64,000 bases of DNA from Neorhizobium huautlense (GCF_030811685.1 NZ_JAUSRF010000008.1:62001-126000); one strand, 5' to 3'; counted from the stretch's first letter, positions 47,996-56,895 are shown. The notes: generated by a model not told the origin, from the sequence alone. Program-made: numbers and translations.

Positions 47996-48772
47996 CTACC
48001 AGAGACCCTGAACGACCGGTTCGGCGGTGGCGGATGCGGCAGGGCGGGTGGCGATGCCCGGCGGCGTGTGGTTCACGGCTGCGGGTGCAGCACCGTTGGC
48101 GCTGTCGGAATTCGACGCCATTTGCGGGCCGCCGGCAAACAGGCCGCCGGTGGTGCCACTGATGCGGCGGACGGGTGCATAAGCAACCGCATCCGTGCTG
48201 AGCGATCCGGTGGCGCTGGAGACATTCTGTGCCGAAGCGGAGGGTTCGCTTGCGGTCGTAAGGTCTGCTGCCGGTGCTGCCGCTGCGGAGAAGATGCTGT
48301 TGCGTCCGGCCTGAATGACCGTCGGCTGGGTGACGAGACCGGCCATGGCCGATTCCGTCAGTTCCGGCACGGCGGATGGCGTCGCTGTGTTGCGGGCCTG
48401 CGCCTGCCTTGCCGATGTTGCTTTTTCGGAGCGCATGGTGGCCATGGCGCTGCGACCCGAGGCGCGGAAATCGCGAACATTCTGGCCGTCGGCGATGTCA
48501 GTCTGGCTGACATTCTGATTCTGGCCGGGGCGGGCGCTGACCAGCGGATCCACGTAGGTGGAGGCGCCGTTTTTCTGCCGCTGCTGTTTGGTGGCGGCGG
48601 CCTGCTGCATCGCTTCGGCGGCCGAGGAGGCGCGCGGACCCGGAGCCGCCGTTGCCGCGACTTCCGGCGTCTTTGCCGTCAGAGAGCAGCCGGACATGGC
48701 AAGGGTGAGGATCATCAGGGACGCCGATACGGCGAGCCTTTTTTTGAACGTGGACGGATGCGACACCGGCAT
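47996..48772 (-). CDS. Low-complexity lipoprotein
   Basis: 258 residues from the ATG at 48772 (GCGGGGA upstream). Lipoprotein signal ending LAMSGC, then a long Ala/Ser/Thr/Gln-rich chain without predicted domains (AAEAMQQAAATKQQRQKNG; SAAAAPAADLTTASEPSASA). Such composition suggests an extended, probably disordered envelope protein. It is downstream of gloA on the same strand but separated by a terminator. Confidence 0.7.
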   Translation of the reverse strand: MPVSHPSTFKKRLAVSASLMILTLAMSGCSLTAKTPEVAATAAPGPRASSAAEAMQQAAATKQQRQKNGASTYVDPLVSARPGQNQNVSQTDIADGQNVRDFRASGRSAMATMRSEKATSARQAQARNTATPSAVPELTESAMAGLVTQPTVIQAGRNSIFSAAAAPAADLTTASEPSASAQNVSSATGSLSTDAVAYAPVRRISGTTGGLFAGGPQMASNSDSANGAAPAAVNHTPPGIATRPAASATAEPVVQGLW

Positions 48773-48793
48773 TCCCCGCTTTATTAAAAAGAA

Positions 48794-48824
48794 ACAGGCC
48801 TGCATGATGCACATGCAAGCCTGT
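48794..48824 (-). terminator. Terminator after gloA
   Basis: Long stem (ACAGGC and TGCATG arms pairing with CATGCA and GCCTGT) around the loop at 48807-48811; on the minus strand followed by TTCTTTTT. Confidence 0.75.
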
Positions 48825-48868
48825 GTCAGGCTTTCGGGAAAGCCGTTTGAGCGCCGTGGCGCTTCAGA

Positions 48869-49309
48869 TTACCAGCTGCCGGTATTCGGCATGGAGAGCC
48901 ATGGTTCGGCCGGGGTGAGCGCTGCGCCCTTCTGAAGGATTTCGATGGAAATGCCGTCAGGCGAGCGAACGAAGGCCATGTTGCCGTCGCGCGGCGGGCG
49001 GTTGATGGTGATGCCCTTGTCCATCAGGTGCTGGCAGAACTCGTGGATATTGTCGACTTCGTAAGCGAGGTGGCCAAAATTGCGGCCGCCGGTATAATCC
49101 TCGGTGTCCCAGTTATAGGTGAGTTCAAGGCAGGGTGCCTTGTTGGCGCGGGCGGCTTCCACGTCCTCGGAGGCTGCCAGGAAGATCAGCGTGAAGCGGC
49201 CTTTTTCGCTTTCGGTGCGGCGCACTTCCTGAAGACCAAAGATCTCGGTGTAGAATTTCAGCGAAGCGTCGATGTCCTTGATGCGGACCATGGTGTGAAG
49301 ATAGCGCAT
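48869..49309 (-). CDS. gloA: Lactoylglutathione lyase (glyoxalase I)
   Basis: 146 residues. Converts the methylglyoxal-glutathione hemithioacetal to lactoylglutathione. The VOC-fold metal ligands are visible: His5 ([12 protein letters not shown]), Glu in CLELTYNWD (about residue 62), His in FGHLAYEVD (about 79) and Glu in SIEILQKG (about 127). It is a single gene ending in its own terminator. Confidence 0.94.
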   Translation of the reverse strand: MRYLHTMVRIKDIDASLKFYTEIFGLQEVRRTESEKGRFTLIFLAASEDVEAARANKAPCLELTYNWDTEDYTGGRNFGHLAYEVDNIHEFCQHLMDKGITINRPPRDGNMAFVRSPDGISIEILQKGAALTPAEPWLSMPNTGSW

Positions 49310-49419
49310 GAGGGCTCCTTAGGCTTGTCATGTCAGGCGTGGCGACGCCTTGGGATATGCATCAGCCGTCAGCCTCGGACAAGGCATGCAGCTTAAGCAG
49401 AAGATAAAAGAAGTCGGGG

Positions 49420-49448
49420 CTTGCGCTCTACGGTCGGCGCAATGTTAT
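49420..49448 (+). promoter_or_regulatory. Probable promoter of the cold-shock gene
   Basis: CTTGCG (49420-49425), 17-base spacer, TGTTAT (49443-49448). It leaves a 5' leader of about 55 bases before the ATG at 49511. Confidence 0.45.
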
Positions 49449-49510
49449 TCTGACTTCTCAAGAATCAGTTAACCGTAACTTCGTGACGCGTATCGAGGGG
49501 CTGAGAAAAC

Positions 49511-50089
49511 ATGGCTGACAGAATGTCATCGAAAGACATTGCCGCATTCGAAGAGCTCTCGGGCGAACCGGTCGAGCTCATTGAAATCACCGGCGTGGTA
49601 AAATGGTTCGACGTGGCCAAGGGATTTGGTTTCATCGTTCCCGACAATGGCATGCAGGATGTTCTGCTGCATGTGAGCTGCCTGCGCCGCGACGGCTACC
49701 AGACGATCCTGGAAGGCACGCGCATCGTGGCGATGATCCAGCGACGGGATCGCGGTTTCCAGGCGTTTCGCATTCTCTCCATGGACCAGTCGACGGCGGT
49801 GCATCCCTCACAGATGCCGCCGGTTCGCACCCATGTTCAGGTAACGCCGACCAGCGGGCTTGAGCGCGCCATCGTCAAGTGGTTCAACCGCACCAAGGGC
49901 TTTGGCTTCCTGACGCGCGGCGAGGGCACCGAGGACATTTTTGTCCACATGGAAACGCTGCGCCGTTTCGGCCTGACCGAGCTGCGCCCCGGCCAGGTGG
50001 TTCTGGTGCGCTTCGGACCCGGCGACAAGGGCATGATGGCGGCGGAAATCCACCCGGACAACCCGACGCCCGGCAACAGGGCGCATTGA
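49511..50089 (+). CDS. Cold-shock protein with two CSD domains
   Basis: 192 residues. Two cold-shock domains: first about residues 27-95 (GVVKWFDVAKGFGFIVPDNG, with DVLLHVSCL as RNP2), second about 117-180 (AIVKWFNRTKGFGFLTRGEG, DIFVHMETL), joined by a Pro/Thr-rich linker. Aromatic RNP1/RNP2 residues are kept in both, so both should bind single-stranded RNA or DNA. Double-CSD proteins are typical of rhizobia. The DUF192 gene starts two bases after its stop. Confidence 0.93.
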   Translation: MADRMSSKDIAAFEELSGEPVELIEITGVVKWFDVAKGFGFIVPDNGMQDVLLHVSCLRRDGYQTILEGTRIVAMIQRRDRGFQAFRILSMDQSTAVHPSQMPPVRTHVQVTPTSGLERAIVKWFNRTKGFGFLTRGEGTEDIFVHMETLRRFGLTELRPGQVVLVRFGPGDKGMMAAEIHPDNPTPGNRAH

Positions 50090-50091
50090 TC

Positions 50092-50568
50092 ATGCGTGCC
50101 GCTGTTATGACTTTTTTTGCGAGCGCCGTTCTGGCGCTCTCTCTGTTTGTGGGTGGTGCTGCGGCCGCGCCGGTGCGTTTTGGCACGGAGCCGCTGGTCA
50201 TCGAAACGGCTGGTGGGCAGAGCCATAAGTTCACGGTGGAATTGGCTCTTGATGATGCACAGCGCGAGCAGGGCCTGATGCTGCGCGAAAAAATGGCGGC
50301 GGATAGCGGCATGCTGTTCGATTTTGGCATGTCGCGCGATGTCAGCATGTGGATGCGCAACACGCTTTTGCCGCTCGACATGCTGTTCATCCGCAAGGAC
50401 GGGGCCATCAGCCATATCCACGAAAACGCGACGCCGCAGTCGGATGCGATCATTTCCTCGCGCGGGCCGGTCAAATATGTTCTGGAGCTGAATGGTGGTC
50501 GTGCCAGGGCTTTGGGCATCAAGCCGGGCGACACGGTAAAGAGCCGCCAGATCGGCAATGCGAAATAA
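50092..50568 (+). CDS. DUF192 secreted protein
   Basis: 158 residues with a signal peptide (MRAAVMTFFASAVLALSLFV, cleavage after AAA). The DUF192 core is complete: AQREQGLMLREKMAADSGML, MWMRNTLLPLDMLFI and GPVKYVLELNGG. Function unknown. It is tightly linked to the double-CSD gene (two-base gap), which is a frequent arrangement in rhizobia. Confidence 0.85.
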   Translation: MRAAVMTFFASAVLALSLFVGGAAAAPVRFGTEPLVIETAGGQSHKFTVELALDDAQREQGLMLREKMAADSGMLFDFGMSRDVSMWMRNTLLPLDMLFIRKDGAISHIHENATPQSDAIISSRGPVKYVLELNGGRARALGIKPGDTVKSRQIGNAK

Positions 50569-50615
50569 ATGGTGGACTGGTTTGACGAATGTTGCGCAAA
50601 CAGCGTTTTTTGCTG

Positions 50616-50644
50616 TTGCGGCAACGGCATGAACCGTGTATCTC
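50616..50644 (+). promoter_or_regulatory. Possible promoter of tRNA-Pro
   Basis: TTGCGG (50616-50621), 17-base spacer, TATCTC (50639-50644), 17 bases before the tRNA. The -10 is weak. It overlaps a small AACAGC/GCTGTT stem that may end the DUF192 transcript. Confidence 0.35.
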
Positions 50645-50660
50645 GCAGTCATCTTTGGAA

Positions 50661-50737
<77 letters not shown>

Positions 50738-50864
50738 TTGATCAGCTCACATGGCTGATCGATTTCAAATTCCCGAAAATCTGAAAATATTGAAAGAAAA
50801 CAGTGTTGCTGTTTTCTCTGGAACGATATCTGCGCTGTTTTTCCCGATTGCGCGAAATTAGCGC

Positions 50865-50895
50865 TTGTAGCTCTAGTTACTAGAGGTCGTACGAA
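50865..50895 (+). promoter_or_regulatory. MerR-type promoter/operator of the metal ATPase
   Basis: TTGTAG (50865-50870) and TACGAA (50890-50895) are 19 bases apart, too long for plain sigma-70, and the spacer holds the perfect palindrome CTCTAG-TTA-CTAGAG (50871-50885). This is the arrangement of MerR/ZntR/CadR promoters, where the metal-bound regulator twists the DNA. Confidence 0.75.
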
Positions 50896-50923
50896 TGATC
50901 CCATCGAGAAGAGGATCATTCCC

Positions 50924-53464
50924 ATGAAAAAGCCCGTTCAGACCCGTTTTGCCGTCGAAGGCATGGATTGCGCGTCCTGCGCCACCAAGATCGATCGCGC
51001 CGTTCGTCGCATGCCGGGCGTTTCGGATGTATCGGTGTCGGTGACTGCCGGCACGATGACGGTGGCACATGATGCGGATGGCGATCTGGCGGGAATCGGC
51101 AGGACGCTTTCTAGCCTCGGTTTTGCCGCCAGAATCATGGTGCCGAAAACAGGGGCCATGGCACCGGCGCGCGGCGGCCATGTCCATGGTCCGGGTTGCA
51201 GCCACAGCCACCACGATCACGCCGATCATTTCGGCCACCACGGCCATGATCACGGAGAGACGGATAACCATGTGGAGACGGCAGGTAGTGCCGTTCTGCA
51301 ATCCCGTTTTCGCGTAGGCGGCATGGATTGCGCATCCTGCGCCGCGAAGATCGATACGGCATTGCGTCGCCTGCCGGCCATCGAGGATGTCAATGTTTCG
51401 GTGACGGCCGGCACGTTGACTGTGACCCATGGGGCCGAAACCGATCTGGCCGCAGTCGAAAAGCAGGTGGCCGGACTTGGTTTTTCCGTAACGCCGATCG
51501 TCAGGATCGCTCCCGCTCGCGAGGGTTCGAATCATGGTCATCAGCATGGCGATGAGCCGGCGGAAGCCGCTGGCCTGCATGGTCACGATCATGGCGCGGG
51601 TGAGGGGCCATGGTGGAAGAGCAAAAAGGGGCGTCTGACCATCGTTTCCGGCCTTTCCCTTGCCGCCGCCTATACACTTGGGCATCTCGTGCCGGCCATC
51701 GCCACCTATGCCTTCATTCTTGCCATGCTGGTCGGCCTTGTGCCGATCGCGCGCCGCGCCTTTATGGCGGCACGTTTCGGCACGCCGTTTTCGATTGAAA
51801 TGCTGATGACGATTGCCGCCGTTGGTGCTCTTGTCATCGATGCGACGGAAGAGGCGGCGACGGTCGTGTTCCTGTTCCTTGTCGGTGAATTGCTGGAAGG
51901 CGTGGCCGCCGGCCGTGCGCGCGACAGCATTCGTTCGCTGACGGCATTGGTGCCGAAAACGGCGCTGGTGGAAGAGAACGGAAAGACCCGCGAAGTGGCC
52001 GCGGAAACCCTGGCTGTCGGCTCGATCATTCTGGTGCGTCCCGGCGACCGGGTATCCGCCGACGGCATTGTCGTTGCGGGTGAAAGCGCGATCGACGAAG
52101 CGCCGGTGACGGGAGAAAGCGTGCCGGTGGAAAAAACGATCGATTCGCCGGTTTATGCCGGCACGATCAACGGCAATTCGGCGCTGCGCGTGCGTGTCAC
52201 GGCGGCGGCTGAAGACAATACCATTGCCCGTGTGGTGCGCCTTGTCGAGGAAGCGCAGGAAAAGAAGGCGCCGACCGAGCGCTTCATCGATCGTTTCTCG
52301 CGTTATTACACGCCGGGCGTGGTGCTGGTGGCCGCTCTGGTGGCAATCCTGCCGCCGCTGTTGGCGGGTGGGGAATGGAATGAATGGGTCTACAAGGGTC
52401 TGGCGATACTGCTGATCGGTTGCCCCTGCGCGCTGGTCATCTCGACACCGGCGGCGATCGCGGCTGCCCTTTCAGCGGGTGCCCGCCGTGGCCTGTTGAT
52501 GAAGGGGGGCGCAGTGCTGGAAGGGCTCGGCAAACTCACCGCCATCGCCTTCGACAAAACCGGTACGCTGACCGCCGGCAAGCCTGTCGTGACGGATATC
52601 CTGCCGTTTGGCCGCAGCGGTGAAGAGGTCCTTCGTTATGCCGCCTCGCTGGAAGCGGGGTCGAGCCATCCGCTGGCGCGCGCTATTCTGGAGAAGGCCG
52701 ACGAAGACGGTCTCGCGCTTCTGCCGGCGAGCGCCGGACAGGCGCTGGGCGGCAAGGGCGTGACGGCCGTGATCGACGGTGCGGAGGTTTTTCTCGGTTC
52801 GCCCAAGGCCGCCGCCGAGCAGGTCTCCTTGTCTCCGGCACATGCCCGGTCGATCACTGCACTGAATGATGTGGGCAAGACCGTGTCTGTTCTGATTATC
52901 GACAAAACTCTGGCCGGCGCCATCGCCCTTCGTGATGAACCGCGCGCCGATGCCGTGGCGGGCCTGAAGACGCTGACCGATGCCGGTATCAAGACGATCA
53001 TGCTGACCGGCGACAATGCCCGAACCGCAACGGCTGTCGGAGCGCAGCTCGGCATCGAGGTGCGGGCCGAACTGATGCCGGAAGACAAGCAGCGGATCGT
53101 CGGCGAGCTGAAGAGCCAAGGTTTTGTCGTTGGCAAGATCGGTGACGGCATCAATGATGCGCCGGCGCTTGCCGCCGCCGATATCGGCATCGCCATGGGC
53201 GGCGGCACCGATGTGGCGCTGGAAACGGCGGATGCCGCCGTGCTGCACGGTCGTGTCGGTGATGTGGCGCTGATGGTCGATCTGTCGAAGCGCACCATGC
53301 GCACCATCTTTCAGAACATCACCATCGCCCTGGGCCTGAAGGCGGTGTTCCTTGTCACCACCGTCATCGGTGTGACCGGACTGTGGCCGGCCATCCTGGC
53401 CGATACGGGCGCGACTGTGCTGGTGACCATGAACGCGCTGCGGCTGTTGCGGCCGATCCGCTAG
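50924..53464 (+). CDS. Zn/Cd/Pb-exporting P1B-type ATPase (ZntA/CadA-like)
   Basis: 846 residues. Two N-terminal metal-binding HMA domains (GMDCASCATKID about residue 9, GMDCASCAAKID about 133), each followed by a His-rich stretch (HSHHDHADHFGHHGHDHG). Then the membrane core with the CPC metal site (IGCPCALVIS), the phosphorylated Asp in FDKTGTLT, the SSHPLARAI motif and MLTGDNARTA, GDGINDAPAL. It exports divalent soft metals. Controlled by the MerR-type promoter in front and probably by the MerR gene at its 3' end. Confidence 0.94.
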   Translation: MKKPVQTRFAVEGMDCASCATKIDRAVRRMPGVSDVSVSVTAGTMTVAHDADGDLAGIGRTLSSLGFAARIMVPKTGAMAPARGGHVHGPGCSHSHHDHADHFGHHGHDHGETDNHVETAGSAVLQSRFRVGGMDCASCAAKIDTALRRLPAIEDVNVSVTAGTLTVTHGAETDLAAVEKQVAGLGFSVTPIVRIAPAREGSNHGHQHGDEPAEAAGLHGHDHGAGEGPWWKSKKGRLTIVSGLSLAAAYTLGHLVPAIATYAFILAMLVGLVPIARRAFMAARFGTPFSIEMLMTIAAVGALVIDATEEAATVVFLFLVGELLEGVAAGRARDSIRSLTALVPKTALVEENGKTREVAAETLAVGSIILVRPGDRVSADGIVVAGESAIDEAPVTGESVPVEKTIDSPVYAGTINGNSALRVRVTAAAEDNTIARVVRLVEEAQEKKAPTERFIDRFSRYYTPGVVLVAALVAILPPLLAGGEWNEWVYKGLAILLIGCPCALVISTPAAIAAALSAGARRGLLMKGGAVLEGLGKLTAIAFDKTGTLTAGKPVVTDILPFGRSGEEVLRYAASLEAGSSHPLARAILEKADEDGLALLPASAGQALGGKGVTAVIDGAEVFLGSPKAAAEQVSLSPAHARSITALNDVGKTVSVLIIDKTLAGAIALRDEPRADAVAGLKTLTDAGIKTIMLTGDNARTATAVGAQLGIEVRAELMPEDKQRIVGELKSQGFVVGKIGDGINDAPALAAADIGIAMGGGTDVALETADAAVLHGRVGDVALMVDLSKRTMRTIFQNITIALGLKAVFLVTTVIGVTGLWPAILADTGATVLVTMNALRLLRPIR

Positions 53465-53493
53465 CCTTGAAAGCCAATATTGCCGAAAACAAT

Positions 53494-53530
53494 ACGTCGC
53501 CCGAAAATGTCGGGCGACGTTTCTGTTTTT
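53494..53530 (+). terminator. Terminator after the metal ATPase
   Basis: Ten-pair stem ACGTCGCCCG (53494-53503) with CGGGCGACGT (53511-53520), 7-base loop, then TTCTGTTTTT. It lies between two convergent genes. Confidence 0.85.
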
Positions 53531-53531
53531 G

Positions 53532-53948
53532 TCAGTCGTGTTCGCTGGTGCAGAGTTCGTGATTGGCCAGCGCCTGGATGACATAACAATCACGCACCTG
53601 ATTGGTGTGGCAATGGCTGGAAATCCGCTCCAGTTCCGCCTCCAGCTTTTTCAGGCGCGCGATCTTCTCCCGAACAGCAGCCAATTGTTCGGCGGCAATG
53701 CGGTCCGCCTGGCCGCAGGGTTTTTCCGGGTGGGTGCTGAGATCGATCAGTTCGCGGATGGCATCGATGGTAAGGCCCAGCTCGCGCGCATGTTTGATGA
53801 AGGACAGGCGCTCGCGCTCCGACCTTGAATATCGCCGCTGATTGCCTTCCGAACGTTCGCTGTGGGAGAGGAGGCCCGCCTGCTCGTAATACCGGATGGT
53901 GGGCACCTTGACGCCGGTCGTTTTGGACAAGTCACCAATCGTCAGCAT
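53532..53948 (-). CDS. MerR-family metal regulator (CadR/ZntR-like)
   Basis: 138 residues. Winged-helix MerR N-terminus (LTIGDLSKTTGVKVPTIRYY), dimer helix, and C-terminal cysteines typical of Cd/Pb/Zn sensors: Cys about residue 78 (KPCGQADR), SHCHTNQVRDCYVIQ (about 111-125) and a His/Cys-rich end (ELCTSEHD). It faces the ATPase gene convergently, so it acts in trans on the 50865 promoter. Confidence 0.92.
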   Translation of the reverse strand: MLTIGDLSKTTGVKVPTIRYYEQAGLLSHSERSEGNQRRYSRSERERLSFIKHARELGLTIDAIRELIDLSTHPEKPCGQADRIAAEQLAAVREKIARLKKLEAELERISSHCHTNQVRDCYVIQALANHELCTSEHD

Positions 53949-53969
53949 ATGTCGCCTCCACTGCCGCAA

Positions 53970-53981
53970 GTTCTTGAGAAC
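53970..53981 (-). promoter_or_regulatory. Palindrome upstream of the MerR gene
   Basis: Perfect 12-base palindrome GTTCTTGAGAAC, 22 bases before the minus-strand start. Possible operator; it does not look like the ATPase operator. Confidence 0.35.
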
Positions 53982-54208
53982 CACGCTTGACTTCAAGGGT
54001 CAGTCGGTCCATTCAGCAATTGTTCTAATGGAGTTTTATGGCCAGCGGAACAACGGAATTCACCGGGAGCGCGCGGTCGCAACGAACGCTTCCAGACATC
54101 AATATGGGTTGTGGTGTCGTCCGTTTCGATGGGTCTTTCACATGCCGGGTGAAAACGCGGCGCGAAGATCATCGATCCCGGATTTCATGTCCATATGGGG
54201 AGCTGAGC

Positions 54209-54514
54209 ATGTCCGCCAAGATCTATCGTCCAGCCAAGACCGCGATGCAGTCCGGCAAGGCGAAGACGCATCTCTGGTTTCTGGAATTCGATCAGGAAGA
54301 ACCGCGCCGGATCGATCCGATCCTCGGCTATACCTCTTCCGGCGACATGAAACAGCAGCTCAAGCTGACATTCGAAACGCTGGAACAGGCTTGCGCCTAT
54401 GCGGAACGCAACGGTATCGAATACCGCGTCATCCAGCCGAAGGAACCGGCCCGCCAGGTCGTGTCCTACACCGACAATTTCCGTTACAGCCGCACGACGC
54501 CCTGGACCCACTGA
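54209..54514 (+). CDS. NDUFS4-like complex I accessory subunit
   Basis: 101 residues from the ATG at 54209 (GGGGAGC upstream). It matches the ETC complex I subunit family (mitochondrial NDUFS4, 18 kDa): AKIYRPAKTAMQSGKAKTHL, DPILGYTSSGDMKQQLKLTF and NFRYSRTTPWTH. In alphaproteobacteria it is a supernumerary subunit on the peripheral arm of NADH dehydrogenase. The nuo operon is not in the window. Confidence 0.9.
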   Translation: MSAKIYRPAKTAMQSGKAKTHLWFLEFDQEEPRRIDPILGYTSSGDMKQQLKLTFETLEQACAYAERNGIEYRVIQPKEPARQVVSYTDNFRYSRTTPWTH

Positions 54515-54533
54515 TACCAGCGTCGGCCGGTAA

Positions 54534-54610
54534 GGCCCCTTAGCTCAACTGGATAGAGCAACTGCCTTCTAAGCAGTAGGTCGCAGGTTCGAGTCCTGCA
54601 GGGGTCGCCA
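54534..54610 (+). tRNA. tRNA-Arg (anticodon UCU)
   Basis: 77 bases with encoded CCA. Acceptor GGCCCCT/AGGGGTC, anticodon arm ACTGC-CTTCTAA-GCAGT with UCU, T-loop TTCGAGT. It reads AGA/AGG and lies 19 bases after the NDUFS4-like gene. Confidence 0.95.
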
Positions 54611-54643
54611 CTAACTTATTGATCTTGAAAAGAAATGTGTTGG

Positions 54644-54672
54644 AGCGCTCGGCGAATGTCGGGCGCTTTTTT
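54644..54672 (+). terminator. Terminator after tRNA-Arg
   Basis: Stem AGCGCTCG (54644-54651) with CGGGCGCT (54660-54667), one wobble pair, then six T residues. Confidence 0.75.
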
Positions 54673-54757
54673 GTGTTTTGTTCTCTCCGGGCCGAGAGAA
54701 AATGCCGGTGACAACGATGTCAAAACGCTTGGGAAAGACGTCGATTCTCGCCCGCGC

Positions 54758-54795
54758 TTGACATTTTTTTAGAAATGACAGAACATAAAGAGAAC
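54758..54795 (+). promoter_or_regulatory. Promoter with SOS box (LexA site)
   Basis: TTGACA (54758-54763) is an ideal -35 element. GAAC-N7-GAAC (54781-54795) is the alphaproteobacterial LexA box and lies over the expected -10 region, so LexA would block the polymerase. The gene controlled is the small ORF at 54822. Confidence 0.65.
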
Positions 54796-54821
54796 AAAGC
54801 ATCTCGATGCAGGAGAACGCC

Positions 54822-55019
54822 ATGCATGCAGAGCGTACAGCCGGTTCCAATATGGTCATTGAACGCGCCTTGGCGGCCGTTGAAAAATCGAAAGAGCGCC
54901 GCGAGCGTTGGGAGCGTGAGAAGAAGGATCGCTTCGAGCGGATCCAGATCGCCAATACGCGTCAGCCGGTTGCAGCCCTGAAGCCGGGGCGTCAGTTGAG
55001 CCTGCGTCTGGATGGCTGA
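54822..55019 (+). CDS. Small charged protein, probably SOS-regulated
   Basis: 65 residues from the ATG at 54822 with AGGAGA upstream. Nearly a single long, highly charged helix (LAAVEKSKERRERWEREKKD), then a short tail (RQPVAALKPGRQLSLRLDG). Coiled-coil character suggests protein or nucleic-acid binding. No family recognised. The LexA box in front predicts induction by DNA damage. Confidence 0.65.
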   Translation: MHAERTAGSNMVIERALAAVEKSKERRERWEREKKDRFERIQIANTRQPVAALKPGRQLSLRLDG

Positions 55020-55107
55020 TTGCCAGCCTGCTTGGTGCAGGAGACCGGGCTGCGACCTATGCGGGATTTCGCGCGGGAAAGAATTTCAGGATTGAAAAAG
55101 AGGGCTG

Positions 55108-55635
55108 TCAGTGATGGACAGTGATGCGGCTTTTCTTTTCTTTCTCTTCCAGTCGGTTCACGGCTCGGGTCAGCACGTCTGACCCGGCATCTTCTTCGAG
55201 TTCGAAGGCTGCCCGTTCGGCATTGCGATAATAAAGGTCGAGCAATGTCGCTGTCTGTGTGTCGTCCAGTTCGACATCGTCAAAGACGACACCGACATAA
55301 CGTGTAGCTTCGCCCTGAATATTGCGAAAACAACGGCCAATGCCGACCACATGCACGATGCTGCCATCGGGGCGGGCGACATGGTAATCCTGAAAGCAGG
55401 AACCGCCGGTCGAAATCGCTTGATGCAGGGTTTTGGCGACACTGCGGCGATCACCCTCCCAGATGGCCGCGAGATATGTTTCGATCGGCAGGCCATTTCG
55501 GACATCATCGGGATCCAGCCCGAAAATGTCTGCGAAATGTTCGTCGGCGCATAAGAGATTGGTGTCGACATTCCAATTGAATACGCCGGCATCGTCGGAT
55601 GATAGTGCGAATATGCTTGTTTCTGGTTCGCTCAT
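55108..55635 (-). CDS. PAS domain protein
   Basis: 175 residues: one PAS_3-type domain (about residues 14-122; GVFNWNVDTNLLCADEHFAD, IWEGDRRSVAKTLHQAI, YVGVVFDDVEL) followed by a helical tail. There is no kinase, GGDEF or DNA-binding part, so it would sense a signal and pass it on by protein contact. Partner unknown; the neighbours give no hint. Confidence 0.8.
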   Translation of the reverse strand: MSEPETSIFALSSDDAGVFNWNVDTNLLCADEHFADIFGLDPDDVRNGLPIETYLAAIWEGDRRSVAKTLHQAISTGGSCFQDYHVARPDGSIVHVVGIGRCFRNIQGEATRYVGVVFDDVELDDTQTATLLDLYYRNAERAAFELEEDAGSDVLTRAVNRLEEKEKKSRITVHH

Positions 55636-56200
55636 TGGGAGGCCTCAACAGCAGCTTTCCAAAGACTATTCCTCAATACCGAAATAGCAAGCGCTATGCG
55701 TGTGTGGCCTGTGTTGCGTTGTGGACATGGCATTCATCAGGCGGTTGCGCCTGGTCGATACGTTTCCCGAAATGATGCATTGCGGGGCGAAATCCTCCGT
55801 TTTTTGTCGGTGACCGGATTTCAGGCATTTCAGCCGCCTAATTGGACTGACACGCCTATTGCGGTGCGGCAAATTTATCGCGCGAAAAATCTTGTAACCA
55901 AGCTTTCCTGTTCATGTTGCATTCAGGATTTGAAAAAGCCGCATTCTTTTGTATTCTTATATGCGTTGCAGCTACTGCATGACGCGGTGGCGGACAGCCG
56001 TGCCATTGGCATGGTTTGAAAGCTGAAAAGCACCATTACATCGTAATCGATTTCGTCTCCGGGACTGCTTTGCCGTTCCGGAACTTCGTCAGCATGGGGC
56101 AGGGCCGTTGGGGCCGTCAATGTTTCGTGCAGGTCCGAACTGCGTCGAAGTGCATCGAAGTGAATGCGCGCGCACAGATCCAAGCCTCGATGAGGATTGC
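55636..56200. other. Intergenic, no gene seen
   Basis: 565 bases. A 107-codon frame on the plus strand (55696-56019) has no ribosome site and no recognisable sequence. I note a short tandem repeat TCGAAGTG (56145-56152, 56155-56162) near the next gene, which may be a regulatory site. Confidence 0.4.
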
Positions 56201-56857
56201 ATGGCAAGATTTGTTTCAACAACATGCGCCGTTTTGGCGCCCATGGCTCTGATGCTTCTGGCGGGGCAGAGCCTGGCGGACGAGAGACCGCTGATCTGGA
56301 CGCCTACAAAAAACTCCGACACCAGCTACGGCGTCAAGCTCGGCCTGCGTCTGCCCAACGAGTTGCAGCCGGAAGCGGGCATCAATTTCGGTCTGGATTC
56401 GCAAAAGAATGCGGTGGTGAACACCCCGGTCAAATTCTGGGGCAAGGTTACCGCTTCGAGCATTCAGACGCCTGCCTATCAGCTAAACCGCGACATCCGC
56501 ATCAATCTCGACGCGGTGACCGGCAGCAGTGGCGCCCGGGTAATCATGTCGGAAAAGCGCATTGCCAGCGAGGCACTGGATATCGAGGTGAACCGGCAAT
56601 ACGGCATGCGTTATGATGGTGCTGCATCCAACTGGATCGGCGAGGCAAGCCAGTCCGTCAAGGTTTCGCGCGCGTCCAGCGGGACGGCCGTGATCCTGCA
56701 GGCCAAGGCGCTCGATACGTTCAGGGAACTGGGCGCCGGGATCGCCGTCGAGCAGAAGATTAGCGCGCGCCTTTCGCTGAATGGCAGCATTGAACAGACG
56801 ACCGCGGCAACAGAGCCGACCAGCAACATCAGCGCCCGTTATACGTTCAAGTGGTGA
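56201..56857 (+). CDS. Hypothetical secreted protein
   Basis: 218 residues from the ATG at 56201 with GAGGA upstream. Signal peptide (MARFVSTTCAVLAPMALMLL, cleavage after LA). The mature part alternates polar and non-polar residues (KLGLRLPNELQPEAGINFGL; INLDAVTGSSGARVIMSEKR) and ends in an aromatic RYTFKW, as in outer-membrane beta-strands. It may be a small barrel or a periplasmic beta protein. Function unknown. Confidence 0.65.
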   Translation: MARFVSTTCAVLAPMALMLLAGQSLADERPLIWTPTKNSDTSYGVKLGLRLPNELQPEAGINFGLDSQKNAVVNTPVKFWGKVTASSIQTPAYQLNRDIRINLDAVTGSSGARVIMSEKRIASEALDIEVNRQYGMRYDGAASNWIGEASQSVKVSRASSGTAVILQAKALDTFRELGAGIAVEQKISARLSLNGSIEQTTAATEPTSNISARYTFKW

Positions 56858-56895
56858 ATTGGCCGCCGTTGCCTGTGCGAAACGGCAGTAATGAA

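Noticed and set aside
55696..56019. 107-codon plus-strand frame
   Set aside because: No ribosome site, no recognisable family, odd codon use.
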